Counted from the first letter of the stretch, positions 31,747 through 42,281 are shown. The stretch: 43,740 nt of DNA from Alistipes sp. ZOR0009 (GCF_000798815.1 NZ_JTLD01000045.1:1-43740), one strand, 5' to 3'. Numbers and translations are program-made. Notes: generated from the sequence alone by a model not told the origin.

Positions 31747-34728
31747 CTATTCTGCTATAAGGTTTACCTCCTTCATCATCCGAAAATCTCTCGGAACTAT
31801 TATAACGACCTCCGTTCCACAAGGTGCACCTGTAGAATCATACAGATCAGCGTATTTTAATCCAAACTCTTTTTTATACAATGCCTTTAGCAGCTGCATT
31901 CTACGGCTTACTATTCTTGTTGCAAAGGAAGTATGCCCCTTGGTATTCCGATTCTGCTTTAACTCTAGCGACTTCGCCCGACCAATCCCATCATCAGTAA
32001 TACAGCATTTTATGTAAGTTCCCGAATGGACTATTTTAACGTCAATATGCCCAGCACCGACTTTAGGCATAATTCCATGCCAAATAGAATTCTCTACAAA
32101 AGGCTGAATCAGCAACGTAGGAATATACGTTTCCGTTTGGTTTATATCCTCATCACAGCTGATATCAAAAGTAAATTTACCTTCAGATCTCAACTTTTCA
32201 AGCTCCAAGTACAGGGCAAGCCCCTCCAACTCTTCTTTCAACGAAATCTTTATCTTGTTCGAATTTTCTAACGTCTTACGCATTAGTATCGAAAACTTAG
32301 ACAAATAGTAAAGAGAAGATTCTACATCGCATTTTAAAATAAAAAGTTGAATGGAGTTTAGCGTATTAAATATAAAATGAGGATTCATCTGCAAGCTTAA
32401 GCTCTGATTCTTCCAAAGATTTCCCTTTCTTTCGTATAAGCTCAATTTTCTTAATACCATAATTCGAGCTCGCATAATTCCATACAAAATCAAGCACAGG
32501 AGCAATAGTAGCAAACCTTGAAACCACCATGTCGTCCAAAACGGTTTTTCAATGCAAAAATTTATGCCTGCTGATGATTTACTCCAAAATCCATCGTTAT
32601 TTTTTGCTTCTACTACAAATTGATAGCTCCCCGGCTCCAACTTATAAAAGCGAGCACTCTCCTCCTCCGTATAAAACCACTTGTCGCTCAATCCTAACAA
32701 CTTATATCTATACGTAACTCGCCCATTTTCGCGCTTGTAGGTTAGGGCGTTAAATCTTATATCTATAAAATTCTGATTGTGTTTTAAATGCAGATGAGTC
32801 GTAGTTAAGGTATCCTTATCATTCACCTTAAAGGCCGAAACTACAACCTTTGGAGAAGGGCTTAAATAGGGTTCCTTTAAACGATCTATCCGAGACAATC
32901 CTGAAGTTGTTGCTACGTACAAGAACTTACTAGTAAGGCATAAATCTCTTATATCATTCCCGACCAATCCATGCGTAGTGTTATAGCGCAACACTGAAAG
33001 GACATGCTTACCGCGACCAAGTATGACTCTATTCACCCCTTTATTTGTCCCAATCCAGACTTCATTGCCCTCTACCTCAAAATCTGCAATAACATTCGAC
33101 AGTAATCCTTTGCTCTCACCTAATTCTATAATCCGAAGCCCATCGTAGAGAAGTAATCCATTCCCCTTTGTTGCAATCCATAGCACGGCTGCTTTTTCAT
33201 CATAAAAAACCTTCGAGATATCAACATTAAACACCGGGTTTATTAAACCATAATTTATGAATTTTCCGGATTGATAGTACCACAACGAGTTTGAGGCAAT
33301 CCAAAGCCCTCCCTTCTTATCTTCGGCACAAGAATATGAAACACCTGTAAATTCATTAGTTAAATACGAATCGTAGAAAACCTTCTTCTCTTTTATATAT
33401 TTTATTCCTCGATTAGATGCTAGCCAGTATCCTCCTTTTTTAGAAGGAATTACAGCACGAGGAAGCAAGCTGGTTTTCTCATCTTTCCCTTTAAAAAGGA
33501 GGTGCTTATCTTCCATCGGAATCGACTTCCCATCCTTAATTTCATACAGCTGATCAGAACTTACGAGCATGGCTCTATCGTCCTTTGAATAACCAAGCCA
33601 TTTTACGTAAGTCTTATATTTTGAGTATGATTTATACGTTTTAACAGCACCTTTAGGCGAAATAGAAGAAACAAATGCATCTAAAAACCCTACCCAAACA
33701 ACACTATCCTTTACGAATACCTTCGAAATTTTACTAGAAGGAAGCCCATCTGCAACCGTATAGTTCTCTATTGATAAAGATGGAATATAGCACACTCCAG
33801 AGGTTAAAGTTGAGAACCAATATGCTCCTTCATAATCCTGAATCATAGAGGTTACGGTTTCCCCATTAAGCAATTTGAGTAACGGTTTCTTACTAAAATC
33901 TTCATCCTGATAGCACCAAGCCCCCTTTCCATTTAAAAGAACCCAAATTTTGCCACTTTTATCCTGGAAAAGCCCTAAAACGCCATCGTCCATTGCAAAT
34001 ACTTTGTACTGACGACCACTAATTACGTACAAATACTCATCCGTCGAAATAATCTTCTTCCCATTTGACAGTTTCAAGGCATACAGATGAGTCGGAGCAA
34101 CCTTTAATTCAGCATGAAGCCTTCCTCCCGATGAGAGGTAGATATCCATCCCATCTTTATCATAAAAATTCAGACAATGGGAAATAAAAGGAGATGATTT
34201 TCTGAAGTCAAATACCACATTCGTTTTCTGGTTATACAACGAGCTTAGAGTTCCATTTTTATTAACGAAAAAAGTGCCCTTATCCTTTAACGAAATCATG
34301 ACTGAAGAGTCACTGAATGGGATAAAAGAGTATTTAATATGCCCCTTATTCGTATTTATTTTCTCAGATATTTCTCTGTTATACAAGAAAGGATGAATAC
34401 ATCCATTCTTTTTCTGAAAAAACATTTTCCCAGAGAAAGTTAAAAACCACATTTGGTGCCTTTTGTCCTCGAGAATTTCATTCACAGACATATTCCGAAA
34501 GCCATTCCCCTGAACTATCTCAAAATGGCTTCCATTAAACCGATTAACGCCAAATGCAGTTGCAAGCCATATATAGCCTTTAGAGTCTTGATAAACTTGA
34601 TATATTTCGTTGGTGAGCAAGCCATCAGAAATCGTATACCTTTTAACCTGTGGTGACTGTGAATGAGATACGATAGGCAAAAAACAAGAAACAAAAATAA
34701 ATATATATAGCCGACAATTCCAACCCAT
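31747..34728 (-). CDS. Two-component propeller sensor histidine kinase (LytS/His_kinase type)
   Basis: The product has 993 residues. A signal/anchor N-terminus (MGWNCRLYIFIFVSCFLPIV) precedes about 14 Reg_prop-type blades (to about 640; first one 'GLLTNEIYQVYQDSKGYIWL'). A Y_Y_Y domain follows (about 660-730; 'YRYKLLGLSDKWFYTEEESA'), then one TM helix (about 737-757). The kinase part is of the His_kinase/LytS class: 'LQMNPHFIFNTLNSIQLFIL' with the phospho-His in NPHF, and ATPase box 'CITDDGIGRAKSLELK'. The periplasmic propeller should bind an extracellular ligand, often a glycan in HTCS relatives. No SusC/D or glycosidase genes lie nearby. ATG 34728 is preferred to TTG 34731. Confidence 0.92.
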   Translation of the reverse strand: MGWNCRLYIFIFVSCFLPIVSHSQSPQVKRYTISDGLLTNEIYQVYQDSKGYIWLATAFGVNRFNGSHFEIVQGNGFRNMSVNEILEDKRHQMWFLTFSGKMFFQKKNGCIHPFLYNREISEKINTNKGHIKYSFIPFSDSSVMISLKDKGTFFVNKNGTLSSLYNQKTNVVFDFRKSSPFISHCLNFYDKDGMDIYLSSGGRLHAELKVAPTHLYALKLSNGKKIISTDEYLYVISGRQYKVFAMDDGVLGLFQDKSGKIWVLLNGKGAWCYQDEDFSKKPLLKLLNGETVTSMIQDYEGAYWFSTLTSGVCYIPSLSIENYTVADGLPSSKISKVFVKDSVVWVGFLDAFVSSISPKGAVKTYKSYSKYKTYVKWLGYSKDDRAMLVSSDQLYEIKDGKSIPMEDKHLLFKGKDEKTSLLPRAVIPSKKGGYWLASNRGIKYIKEKKVFYDSYLTNEFTGVSYSCAEDKKGGLWIASNSLWYYQSGKFINYGLINPVFNVDISKVFYDEKAAVLWIATKGNGLLLYDGLRIIELGESKGLLSNVIADFEVEGNEVWIGTNKGVNRVILGRGKHVLSVLRYNTTHGLVGNDIRDLCLTSKFLYVATTSGLSRIDRLKEPYLSPSPKVVVSAFKVNDKDTLTTTHLHLKHNQNFIDIRFNALTYKRENGRVTYRYKLLGLSDKWFYTEEESARFYKLEPGSYQFVVEAKNNDGFWSKSSAGINFCIEKPFWTTWWFQGLLLLLLCLILYGIMRARIMVLRKLSLYERKGNLWKNQSLSLQMNPHFIFNTLNSIQLFILKCDVESSLYYLSKFSILMRKTLENSNKIKISLKEELEGLALYLELEKLRSEGKFTFDISCDEDINQTETYIPTLLIQPFVENSIWHGIMPKVGAGHIDVKIVHSGTYIKCCITDDGIGRAKSLELKQNRNTKGHTSFATRIVSRRMQLLKALYKKEFGLKYADLYDSTGAPCGTEVVIIVPRDFRMMKEVNLIAE

Positions 34729-34759
34729 CAAATTACTTGTAAATTGATTCGAATATATA

Positions 34760-34790
34760 AAAAAAGGCAGGAGATTTCCCCCTGCCTTTA
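34760..34790 (-). terminator. Terminator of nifJ
   Basis: The stem AAGGCAGG/CCTGCCTT (34764-34771 with 34781-34788) is followed on the minus strand by TTTTTTTATAT. It lies between nifJ and the downstream kinase gene. Confidence 0.85.
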
Positions 34791-34811
34791 AATATAATTT
34801 ATGGAATATTG

Positions 34812-37800
34812 CTATTCTGCCGAATAATCCATTTTGGCCAAACGTTGGTAGGAATTATACCTCCACTTCGCATTCTCCTGAGATGCAGCAAACAACTCGT
34901 CTGCAACCTCTGGGAAGCCCTTCTTTAGAGACGTGTAGCGAACCTCATTCATCAAGAAATCTTGGAACTTAGTCCAATCTGGCTCCTTAGAATCATAGGT
35001 AAACGGATTTTTACCTTCTGCTTCCATCAACGGATTGTAACGGTAAAGATGCCAGTATCCACATTCTACAGCCTTCTTGGCTTCCTTCTGAGATTTACCC
35101 ATACCATGACGTAGTCCATGGTTGATACATGGAGAGTATGCGATAATCAATGAAGGACCTGGATAAGCTTCTGCTTCCTTGATTGCTTGGAAGTATTGAT
35201 TTTGATTGGCTCCCATTGCTACTTGCGCAACGTAAACGTATCCATATGACATGGCAATCATACCTAAATCTTTCTTGCGAATACGCTTTCCTGATGCAGC
35301 AAACTTAGCAACCGCAGCAACTGGAGTCGACTTAGACGACTGACCTCCTGTATTTGAATACACCTCAGTATCCATAACAAGAATATTTACGTCTTCACCT
35401 GAAGCAATAACGTGGTCTAGACCTCCGAATCCGATATCGTAAGCCCAACCATCGCCTCCAAATATCCATTGAGATTTCTTTACGAAATAGCTCTTCAAGG
35501 CAAGTAACTCTTTTGCAACTGCGGCTGTCTCAGAAGACAACGCAACTTCAAGAGAAGCTGATGCTGCACGGCTCTTTTCCGCAAACATCATATTTTCAAT
35601 CCACTCTTTCGCGACTGCAGCAGTTTCTGGCTTGAAGCTATCAAGATTTTCGGTTAACTTATTCTTGATTGTTTCACGCATTTTCTCAACACCAACATGC
35701 ATACCTAGACCAAACTCCGCGTTATCCTCAAAAAGAGAGTTTGCCCAAGCAGGTCCATGGCCTTTTGCATTTGTACAGTAAGGCGTTGCTGGAGCAGAAC
35801 CACCGTAAATAGAAGAACATCCTGTTGCATTTGCAACAATCATTCTATCTCCAAATAGCTGTGTGATAGTCTTTATATAAGGTGTTTCTCCACAACCAGC
35901 ACAGGCCCCTGAAAATTCGAATAAAGGTTGTGCAAATTGAAGATTTTTAACCGTTTTGCTCTTATCTAAAATGGTATCCTTGTAGCCAACCTTGTTGTGC
36001 ATGTAATTCCAACGCTCAACTTCGTCCATTTGCGTATCAAGGTGCTTCATTTCAAGCGCCTTTGTTGGAGCAGGACAAACATCAGCACAGTTACCACATC
36101 CTGTACAATCCAGCGGACTAACTTGGATACGGAATTGGAATTCCTTAACAGCCCCATTACCTTTTACCAACTGAGTACCAGCAGGAACTGATGCAGCCTC
36201 ATCTTGAGTTAGAAGGAACGGACGAATTGCAGCATGAGGGCAAACGTAGGCACACTGATTACATTGAATACAGTTGCTACCCTTCCATTCTGGAATATTA
36301 ACGGCAATACCACGCTTCTCATAAGCAGTAGTACCTGCAGGGAATGTTCCATCTTCCATTCCAAGAAATGCGCTTACAGGAAGATCATCCCCCATTTGAG
36401 CATTAATTGGATCGGCTATTTTTTGAATAAACTCAGGCGCATTTACGTTAAATGTAAGCGGTTCTGCCTTTATTGAAGCCCACTCTGCAGGCACCTCAAT
36501 TTTAGTCACATCCCCACCACGATCTACCGCAGCGTTATTCATATTTACAATTTCTTCGCCCTTCTTACCGTAGCTCTTAATAATCGCCTTCTTCATTTGC
36601 TCAACCGCCTTTTCAAAAGGAACAACGTTGGCAATCTTAAAGAATGCTGATTGAAGAATGGTGTTGGTACGATTCCCTAAACCAATTTGCTCAGCTATTT
36701 CAGTTGCATTGATGATGTAGAAATTTACCTTTTTCTCTGCAAGAATTTTCTTAACAGATGACGGCAATTTCGCCTTCGTCTCTTCTACGCTCCAAACTGA
36801 GTTTAAAAGGAACGTTCCATTTTCCTTGATTCCGCGAAGCATATCATACTTCCATAAGTACGAAGGTACATGGCATGCTACAAAATCAGGAGTTGAAACT
36901 AGGTAAGAAGCACGAATAGGGCTATCACCAAAACGAAGGTGAGAAATGGTAATACCACCCGACTTCTTTGAGTCGTATGCAAAGTAGGCTTGGCAGTACT
37001 TGTCAGTAGCATCTCCAATAATCTTTATTGTATTCTTATTCGCACCCACAGTACCATCAGAACCTAAGCCATAAAATTTACCTTCGAAAGTTCCAGCGTG
37101 AGCAATAGAAATTTCCGCAGGAACTGGCAATGACTTGAAGGTAACATCATCAACAATACCAATGGTAAAATCGTCCTTAGGTTCAGCCATGTTAAGGTTG
37201 GTATAAACCGCCATCAGCTGAGCAGGAGTTGTATCCTTTGAAGATAGACCGTAACGGCCACCTACAATTACAGGAGCATTCTCTTTTCCATAGAATTGCT
37301 TCTTGATATCAAGATATAGAGGTTCTCCAGTTGCACCTGGCTCCTTTGTTCTATCAAGCACAGCAATTTTCTTTACCGATTTAGGAAGAACATCGAAGAA
37401 GTACTTTGCAGAGAATGGACGGTATAGGTGAACTACAAGAAGCCCCACCTTTTCGCCCTTCGCGCGTAGGTAGTCTATTGTTTCCCTTATAGGATCTGTA
37501 ACAGAACCCATTGCAATGATAATGTTCTCTGCATTTTCATCGCCATAGTAGGTAAACGGCTTATATTCTCTTCCTGTAATTTTGCTGATTTCCTTCATAT
37601 ATTCAGCAACAACATCAGGAATTGCATCGTAGAATTTGTTGCTTACTTCACGTGTTTGGAAGTAGATATCAGGATTTTGAGCGGTACCTCTAGTAACTGG
37701 GTGCTCTGGATTTAGGGCTCTATCGCGGAATGCTTGAAGCGCTTCACCATCAATAAGCGCCGTAAGATCGCTGCTATCCATTTCCTCGATCTTTTGAATT

Positions 37801-38342
37801 TCATGCGATGTGCGGAAACCATCAAAGAAGTGAAGGAAAGGAACTCTAGTTTTAATTGAAGCAAGATGCGCAATACCAGCAAGATCCATCACTTCCTGTA
37901 CAGAACCAGTTGCAAGCATTGCAAAACCGGTAGGACGAGCGGCCATTACATCCTGATGATCCCCAAAAATAGAAAGCGCTTGGGCTGCCAATGCACGTGC
38001 AGACACGTGGAAAACTCCAGGAAGAAGTTCACCCGCAATCTTGTACATGTTTGGAAGCATCAGCATCAAACCCTGCGAAGCCGTAAATGTTGTACTTAGG
38101 GCTCCCGCTTGAAGCGATCCATGAAGTGCGCCAGCGGCACCAGCCTCCGACTGCATTTCAACAACCTTTACAGTTTCTCCGAAAATGTTTTTCTTTCCAC
38201 CTGCAGCCCACTCGTCAACATATTCTGCCATAGTTGATGAAGGGGTGATGGGATAAATAGCTGCAACTTCACTGAACATATAGGCTATATGAGCAGCAGC
38301 GTAATTACCATCACAGGTAATAAACTTTTTGCTTTTTGTCAT
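34812..38342 (-). CDS. nifJ: Pyruvate:ferredoxin (flavodoxin) oxidoreductase, single-chain
   Basis: The product has 1176 residues. It oxidatively decarboxylates pyruvate to acetyl-CoA and CO2 with reduction of ferredoxin, a hallmark of anaerobes. All domains are in order. Domain I holds 'YPITPSSTMAEYVDEWAAGG' (about 35-54). Two 4Fe-4S motifs follow: 'CIQCNQCAYVCPHA' (about 690-705) and 'CTGCGNCADVCPAP' (about 746-759). A third cluster and thiamine-diphosphate domain contain 'CAGCGETPYIKTITQLFGDR', 'NATGCSSIYGGSAPATPYCT' and 'GGDGWAYDIGFGGLDHV'. The ATG at 38342 is used rather than GTG at 38348. It is monocistronic with promoter and terminator. Confidence 0.97.
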   Translation of the reverse strand: MTKSKKFITCDGNYAAAHIAYMFSEVAAIYPITPSSTMAEYVDEWAAGGKKNIFGETVKVVEMQSEAGAAGALHGSLQAGALSTTFTASQGLMLMLPNMYKIAGELLPGVFHVSARALAAQALSIFGDHQDVMAARPTGFAMLATGSVQEVMDLAGIAHLASIKTRVPFLHFFDGFRTSHEIQKIEEMDSSDLTALIDGEALQAFRDRALNPEHPVTRGTAQNPDIYFQTREVSNKFYDAIPDVVAEYMKEISKITGREYKPFTYYGDENAENIIIAMGSVTDPIRETIDYLRAKGEKVGLLVVHLYRPFSAKYFFDVLPKSVKKIAVLDRTKEPGATGEPLYLDIKKQFYGKENAPVIVGGRYGLSSKDTTPAQLMAVYTNLNMAEPKDDFTIGIVDDVTFKSLPVPAEISIAHAGTFEGKFYGLGSDGTVGANKNTIKIIGDATDKYCQAYFAYDSKKSGGITISHLRFGDSPIRASYLVSTPDFVACHVPSYLWKYDMLRGIKENGTFLLNSVWSVEETKAKLPSSVKKILAEKKVNFYIINATEIAEQIGLGNRTNTILQSAFFKIANVVPFEKAVEQMKKAIIKSYGKKGEEIVNMNNAAVDRGGDVTKIEVPAEWASIKAEPLTFNVNAPEFIQKIADPINAQMGDDLPVSAFLGMEDGTFPAGTTAYEKRGIAVNIPEWKGSNCIQCNQCAYVCPHAAIRPFLLTQDEAASVPAGTQLVKGNGAVKEFQFRIQVSPLDCTGCGNCADVCPAPTKALEMKHLDTQMDEVERWNYMHNKVGYKDTILDKSKTVKNLQFAQPLFEFSGACAGCGETPYIKTITQLFGDRMIVANATGCSSIYGGSAPATPYCTNAKGHGPAWANSLFEDNAEFGLGMHVGVEKMRETIKNKLTENLDSFKPETAAVAKEWIENMMFAEKSRAASASLEVALSSETAAVAKELLALKSYFVKKSQWIFGGDGWAYDIGFGGLDHVIASGEDVNILVMDTEVYSNTGGQSSKSTPVAAVAKFAASGKRIRKKDLGMIAMSYGYVYVAQVAMGANQNQYFQAIKEAEAYPGPSLIIAYSPCINHGLRHGMGKSQKEAKKAVECGYWHLYRYNPLMEAEGKNPFTYDSKEPDWTKFQDFLMNEVRYTSLKKGFPEVADELFAASQENAKWRYNSYQRLAKMDYSAE

Positions 38343-38388
38343 CGTCACTTAATTTATTAAGGAATAAGCATTTGCTTAAGTCGTGCCA

Positions 38389-38396
38389 CAAAAATA
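38389..38396 (-). promoter_or_regulatory. -7 box of nifJ
   Basis: TATTTTTG on the minus strand matches TAnnTTTG and lies 46 nt before the ATG at 38342. No -33 TTTG at the usual distance. Confidence 0.4.
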
Positions 38397-38549
38397 AGTA
38401 AAATACACCGAGGTATATACTCTGATTCTTCCATTTGTCTCATTATCAAAAGACCTGCTAACTAAATAACAATCCAAATGCTCGAATAACAGCTATTTGA
38501 ACAATAAAAAAACGACCATTAAATTATACAAATAACTATTTTTAACGAA

Positions 38550-38573
38550 AAAGACGACCTTAAGGTCGTCTTT
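38550..38573 (-). terminator. Terminator of rho
   Basis: A perfect 24-bp palindrome (AAAGACGACCTT/AAGGTCGTCTTT) is followed by TTTCG on the minus strand, 9 nt after the rho stop codon. A diverged relative of this palindrome lies at 16819-16838 inside the second candidate small RNA. Confidence 0.85.
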
Positions 38574-38581
38574 AGTATCTT

Positions 38582-40441
38582 TTAATCGCTGTTCATCGAA
38601 ATCAAAAATTCCTCGTTGGACATTGTCTTTGACAATCGATCTCGAAGGAATGTCATGGCTTCGACTGGGTTCATATCCGATAAGTAGTTGCGTAATATCC
38701 ATATACGCTGTAAGGTTTCCTTATCAAGGAGCAGATCATCTCGTCGAGTGCTAGATGATGTAACATCCACCGCAGGGAATACTCGTCGGTTAGAAAGCTT
38801 ACGATCAAGCTGCAACTCCATATTACCGGTACCCTTAAACTCTTCGAAAATAACCTCGTCCATTTTCGAACCTGTTTCCGTAAGAGCAGTAGCGAGAATG
38901 GTAAGAGAACCTCCATTTTCAATGTTTCGGGCCGCTCCGAAGAAACGTTTTGGTTTATGCAGCGCATTAGCATCGACACCCCCAGAGAGCACCTTCCCTG
39001 AAGCAGGCTGAACCGTGTTAAATGCGCGTGCTAAGCGAGTAATTGAATCAAGAAGAATGACAACATCGTGTCCGCACTCCACCAATCTTTTGGCTTTTTC
39101 GAGTACAATGTTGGCTACTTTTACATGTCGCTCTGCAGGCTCATCAAAAGTGGAGGCAACCACCTCTGCTTTTACGCTGCGAGCCATATCCGTAACTTCC
39201 TCTGGACGCTCATCAATAAGAAGCACAATCATGTACACCTCTGGATGGTTGTCGGCAATTGCATTTGCAATCTCCTTTAACAGCATGGTTTTTCCTGTCT
39301 TTGGTTGAGCAACAATCAAGCCACGCTGCCCCTTTCCTATTGGAGAGAAAAGATCAACCGTTCTTGCAGACAGATTATTATGACCGTTCCCTGTTATATG
39401 GAATTTTTCAGTAGGGAATAGCGGTGTTAGGTAATCGAAAGGCACACGATCTCTTATATAGTCGGGATCCCTTCCGTTAATAGCCTGCACCTTTATCAAA
39501 GGAAAATACTTTTCACCTTCTTTAGGAGGGCGAATGTCTCCTGTAATAGTATCACCTGTCTTTAAGCCAAAAAGCTTAATTTGAGACATCGACACATAAA
39601 TATCATCTGGCGAGTTTAGGTAGTTATAGTCCGAAGAGCGCATAAAGCCATAGCCGTCTGGCATGATTTCAAGCACACCTGTTGCTGTAATTCGACCATC
39701 AAACTCATATCTATCTCCCTTTTTATTTGAGACAATCGGCTGAGACGCTTGATTTCGGGTATCAAATAGCTCTTCGTTCATTACAGACGCTGCAATCGCT
39801 CCATCAACCGGCTCATTTATTGAAGGGATAAAAGACTCTGCATCGTCATCCGACGAAACGGCAGCCTCGGTGTAAGTATCTTCAACTATTTCATCAAGCA
39901 TCACCTTTTCAACGTTGGGCTGATTTCTTCGGAAATTGCGAGAATCCTCCTGATGCAATCTCTGATTTCTATCTTGCTTTTGCCTATCGGCAGGTCTATT
40001 TCCTCCACGGTCAGGCTTTGGTTGATTGGCATCATGCTTTGCGGGAGCATCTTCCGAAGAGGAATTCGAAGAGTCATTATTTGCGGAAACAATTCTCTCG
40101 AATCTTACAGTCCCCTTTTTTAGCCTTTCCCTTTTAATCTTTAGCTCTTCGACGGGTTTCGATAGAGGTTCTTCGGTAGCTGCTTGGGGAGTTAAGTCAA
40201 CCTCCACCTTTTCTTCTTTTGGAGGGGCCGGAGCCTCTTCCTTTTTCTTACTTTCTACCTTCTTTGGTAGACTTGTACTTTTCTGAGGACTCTGAGTTGC
40301 AGCCTGTAAAGCCTGCTCATCCAAAATCTTGTAAATTAAATCTTGCTTTTTAAGTGCATCTATGCGCTTAATATTAAGCTGCTTAGCAATGTCCTTTAGA
40401 TCAGACAACAGCTTATTGTTCAACTCTAAAATATCATACAT
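38582..40441 (-). CDS. rho: Transcription termination factor Rho with long disordered insertion
   Basis: The product is 619 residues long; E. coli Rho has 419. The order is: Rho_N SAP-like helices (about 3-45, '[20 protein letters not shown]'); a low-complexity insertion (about 46-235) rich in K/E, then N/Q/R/D ('[20 protein letters not shown]'); the cold-shock RNA-binding domain (about 245-320, '[20 protein letters not shown]'); and the ATPase core. The core has P-loop '[14 protein letters not shown]', Walker B '[17 protein letters not shown]', and Q-loop/R-loop regions ending '[11 protein letters not shown]'. Such inserted disordered regions are known in Bacteroides Rho, where they drive condensate formation. 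It is monocistronic. Confidence 0.96.
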   Translation of the reverse strand: MYDILELNNKLLSDLKDIAKQLNIKRIDALKKQDLIYKILDEQALQAATQSPQKSTSLPKKVESKKKEEAPAPPKEEKVEVDLTPQAATEEPLSKPVEELKIKRERLKKGTVRFERIVSANNDSSNSSSEDAPAKHDANQPKPDRGGNRPADRQKQDRNQRLHQEDSRNFRRNQPNVEKVMLDEIVEDTYTEAAVSSDDDAESFIPSINEPVDGAIAASVMNEELFDTRNQASQPIVSNKKGDRYEFDGRITATGVLEIMPDGYGFMRSSDYNYLNSPDDIYVSMSQIKLFGLKTGDTITGDIRPPKEGEKYFPLIKVQAINGRDPDYIRDRVPFDYLTPLFPTEKFHITGNGHNNLSARTVDLFSPIGKGQRGLIVAQPKTGKTMLLKEIANAIADNHPEVYMIVLLIDERPEEVTDMARSVKAEVVASTFDEPAERHVKVANIVLEKAKRLVECGHDVVILLDSITRLARAFNTVQPASGKVLSGGVDANALHKPKRFFGAARNIENGGSLTILATALTETGSKMDEVIFEEFKGTGNMELQLDRKLSNRRVFPAVDVTSSSTRRDDLLLDKETLQRIWILRNYLSDMNPVEAMTFLRDRLSKTMSNEEFLISMNSD

Positions 40442-40703
40442 ATAATGTTCTATGAATTACTCGTTCTAAAACTTACTCATGGAGAATCTTGTGAGAAAAT
40501 CACTAAAAATGAAAGGAATGCGTAGTCACGCAGTATAAGTCGGTGCAATATTAGAACAACTCCAGAAAAAATGCAACTTTTCTGGAACTTTTTTGTTGAA
40601 ATAGAGTAAAAAAAGAGACATAGATAAATAAGATTACACAGTTTAACTTTATAGGGATTATTTGTACTATATTTAACCGAATTGCATTAATTAAACTTAG
40701 GGC

Positions 40704-41564
40704 ATGAGGCAGCTTAAGATAACAAAGCAGGTAACCAACAGGGAGACTCCATCGCTAGACAAGTATCTCCACGAAATCGGAAAGGAAGATTTGATAAGTG
40801 CGGAAGAGGAAATTTTACTAGCAAGACGCATAAAACAAGGTGATCCCAAAGCCATAGAAAAGCTAATTCGAGCAAATCTACGTTTTGTCGTTTCCGTCGC
40901 CAAGCAGTATCAGAACCAAGGCTTAACCCTATCAGACCTTATAAACGAAGGAAACCTAGGACTTATCAAGGCAACTCAACGCTTTGACGATACCAGAGGT
41001 TTTAAGTTTATTTCGTACGCCGTATGGTGGATTCGGCAATCCATTCTTCAGGCATTGGCAGAACAAGCTCGAATAGTTAGACTTCCTCTAAATAAAATAG
41101 GAACCCTCAATAAAATAAACAAAGCATTCGCTGACTTAGAGCAACAGTTCGAGAGGGAACCTTCCATCGAAGAAATATCTGACATCGTCGATATTGGACC
41201 TAAAGAAATCCGGGAAGTTCTAAAAAGCTCCTCTCGTCCAGTTTCTATGGATGCCCCAATAGGTACAGATGAGGATATGGCGCTTCACGACATCCTGTTA
41301 AATGCCGACGAGCAAACTCCTGATGGAGAACTTGCATACGATTCCTTAAAGACAGAGGTACAACGAATTCTGTCATCCCTTTTAGACCGGGAATCCATAA
41401 TACTTGAGCTATACTTTGGCCTAAACGGATACCACCCTCATACGTTAGACGAAATTGGTCTAAAAGTAGATTTAACCCGCGAACGAGTACGCCAAATAAA
41501 AGAAAAAGCGCTAAAAAAGCTAAAAGGGTTAGCCAAAGAAAAGATCTTACGTGGATATTTATAG
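40704..41564 (+). CDS. rpoD: Primary RNA polymerase sigma factor (Bacteroidota sigma-70 type)
   Basis: The product has 286 residues, much shorter than E. coli sigma-70 because region 1.1 and the non-conserved insert are absent, as is normal in this phylum. Region 1.2 is '[20 protein letters not shown]' (about 13-32). Region 2 is '[20 protein letters not shown]' with '[20 protein letters not shown]' and '[14 protein letters not shown]'. Region 3 is '[20 protein letters not shown]'. Region 4.2 is '[20 protein letters not shown]' (about 247-266). It recognises the TTTG/TAnnTTTG promoters seen here. rho is divergent upstream and rpe follows after a terminator. Confidence 0.95.
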   Translation: MRQLKITKQVTNRETPSLDKYLHEIGKEDLISAEEEILLARRIKQGDPKAIEKLIRANLRFVVSVAKQYQNQGLTLSDLINEGNLGLIKATQRFDDTRGFKFISYAVWWIRQSILQALAEQARIVRLPLNKIGTLNKINKAFADLEQQFEREPSIEEISDIVDIGPKEIREVLKSSSRPVSMDAPIGTDEDMALHDILLNADEQTPDGELAYDSLKTEVQRILSSLLDRESIILELYFGLNGYHPHTLDEIGLKVDLTRERVRQIKEKALKKLKGLAKEKILRGYL

Positions 41565-41567
41565 ATA

Positions 41568-41590
41568 AAAAGGCGGAAACCCCGCCTTTT
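41568..41590 (+). terminator. Terminator of the sigma-factor gene
   Basis: The stem AAAAGGCGG/CCGCCTTTT (41568-41576 with 41582-41590) is followed by CTTATCTTTG. It lies 4 nt past the stop codon. Confidence 0.9.
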
Positions 41591-41592
41591 CT

Positions 41593-41600
41593 TATCTTTG
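41593..41600 (+). promoter_or_regulatory. -7 box of rpe
   Basis: TATCTTTG matches TAnnTTTG, directly after the terminator and 17 nt before the rpe ATG. A -33 box is not visible because the terminator stem occupies that position. Confidence 0.45.
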
Positions 41601-41616
41601 CAAAAAAATAAATGCA

Positions 41617-42267
41617 ATGCCACGTTTAGTCTCCCCATCATTACTATCTGCCGATTTCTTAAACCTAGAAAGAGATGTAGAAATGCTCAACCAAAGCCAA
41701 GCCGACTGGCTACATCTCGACATTATGGATGGAGTTTTTGTTCCCAACATATCATTTGGCCTTCCCATCGTTGAAAGCATCAGCAAAAAAGCAAAAAAGC
41801 CGCTTGATGTTCACCTTATGATTGTAGATCCAGACAGGTATGTAGAAGCGTTTAAAAAGGCAGGTGCTGACATCCTTACCGTTCATTACGAAGCTTGCAA
41901 CCACCTGCATAGAACCATCCAGTACATTAAAAGTTACGGTATGAAGGCGGCAGTATCTTTAAACCCCCATACCACCATAAACCTTCTTGAAAATATTATT
42001 ACTGAATTAGACATGGTACTCCTAATGTCAGTCAACCCCGGTTTTGGCGGCCAAAAATTCATCCCTCAAACAACCACAAAGGTTAAGCAACTGAAAGATC
42101 TGATAAAAGCAACCAATTCAAGTGCTCTTATTCAAGTTGATGGAGGCGTTGACCAAACTAACGCCAAAGCCCTTTTCGAAGCTGGAGCAGACTGCCTCGT
42201 AGCAGGAAGCTACGTATTTAAATCGGACGATCCTTTTAAAGCAATAGAAACTTTGAAAAACTCATAA
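41617..42267 (+). CDS. rpe: Ribulose-phosphate 3-epimerase
   Basis: The product is a 216-residue TIM barrel of the pentose-phosphate pathway interconverting ribulose-5-P and xylulose-5-P. The signatures are complete: 'VSPSLLSADFLNLERDVEML' at the N-terminus, 'WLHLDIMDGVFVPNISFGLP' (metal-binding His and catalytic Asp, about 33-52), 'PLDVHLMIVDPDRYV' (second metal His), 'LMSVNPGFGGQKFIPQTTTK' (about 139-158) and 'IQVDGGVDQTNAKALFEAGA' (catalytic Asp, about 173-192). Length is normal. The tmRNA promoter -33 element lies in its last codons. Confidence 0.97.
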   Translation: MPRLVSPSLLSADFLNLERDVEMLNQSQADWLHLDIMDGVFVPNISFGLPIVESISKKAKKPLDVHLMIVDPDRYVEAFKKAGADILTVHYEACNHLHRTIQYIKSYGMKAAVSLNPHTTINLLENIITELDMVLLMSVNPGFGGQKFIPQTTTKVKQLKDLIKATNSSALIQVDGGVDQTNAKALFEAGADCLVAGSYVFKSDDPFKAIETLKNS

Positions 42268-42281
42268 GATTCGTATCTTTG
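42252..42281 (+). promoter_or_regulatory. Promoter of ssrA
   Basis: TTTG (42252-42255), an 18-nt spacer and TATCTTTG (42274-42281). Initiation near 42287 would give a short 5' leader removed by RNase P at 42314. The -33 element overlaps the 3' end of rpe. Confidence 0.65.

Noticed and set aside
38550-38573. Operator site for rho autoregulation
   Set aside because: The palindrome lies after the stop codon with a T run, so it is best read as a terminator.
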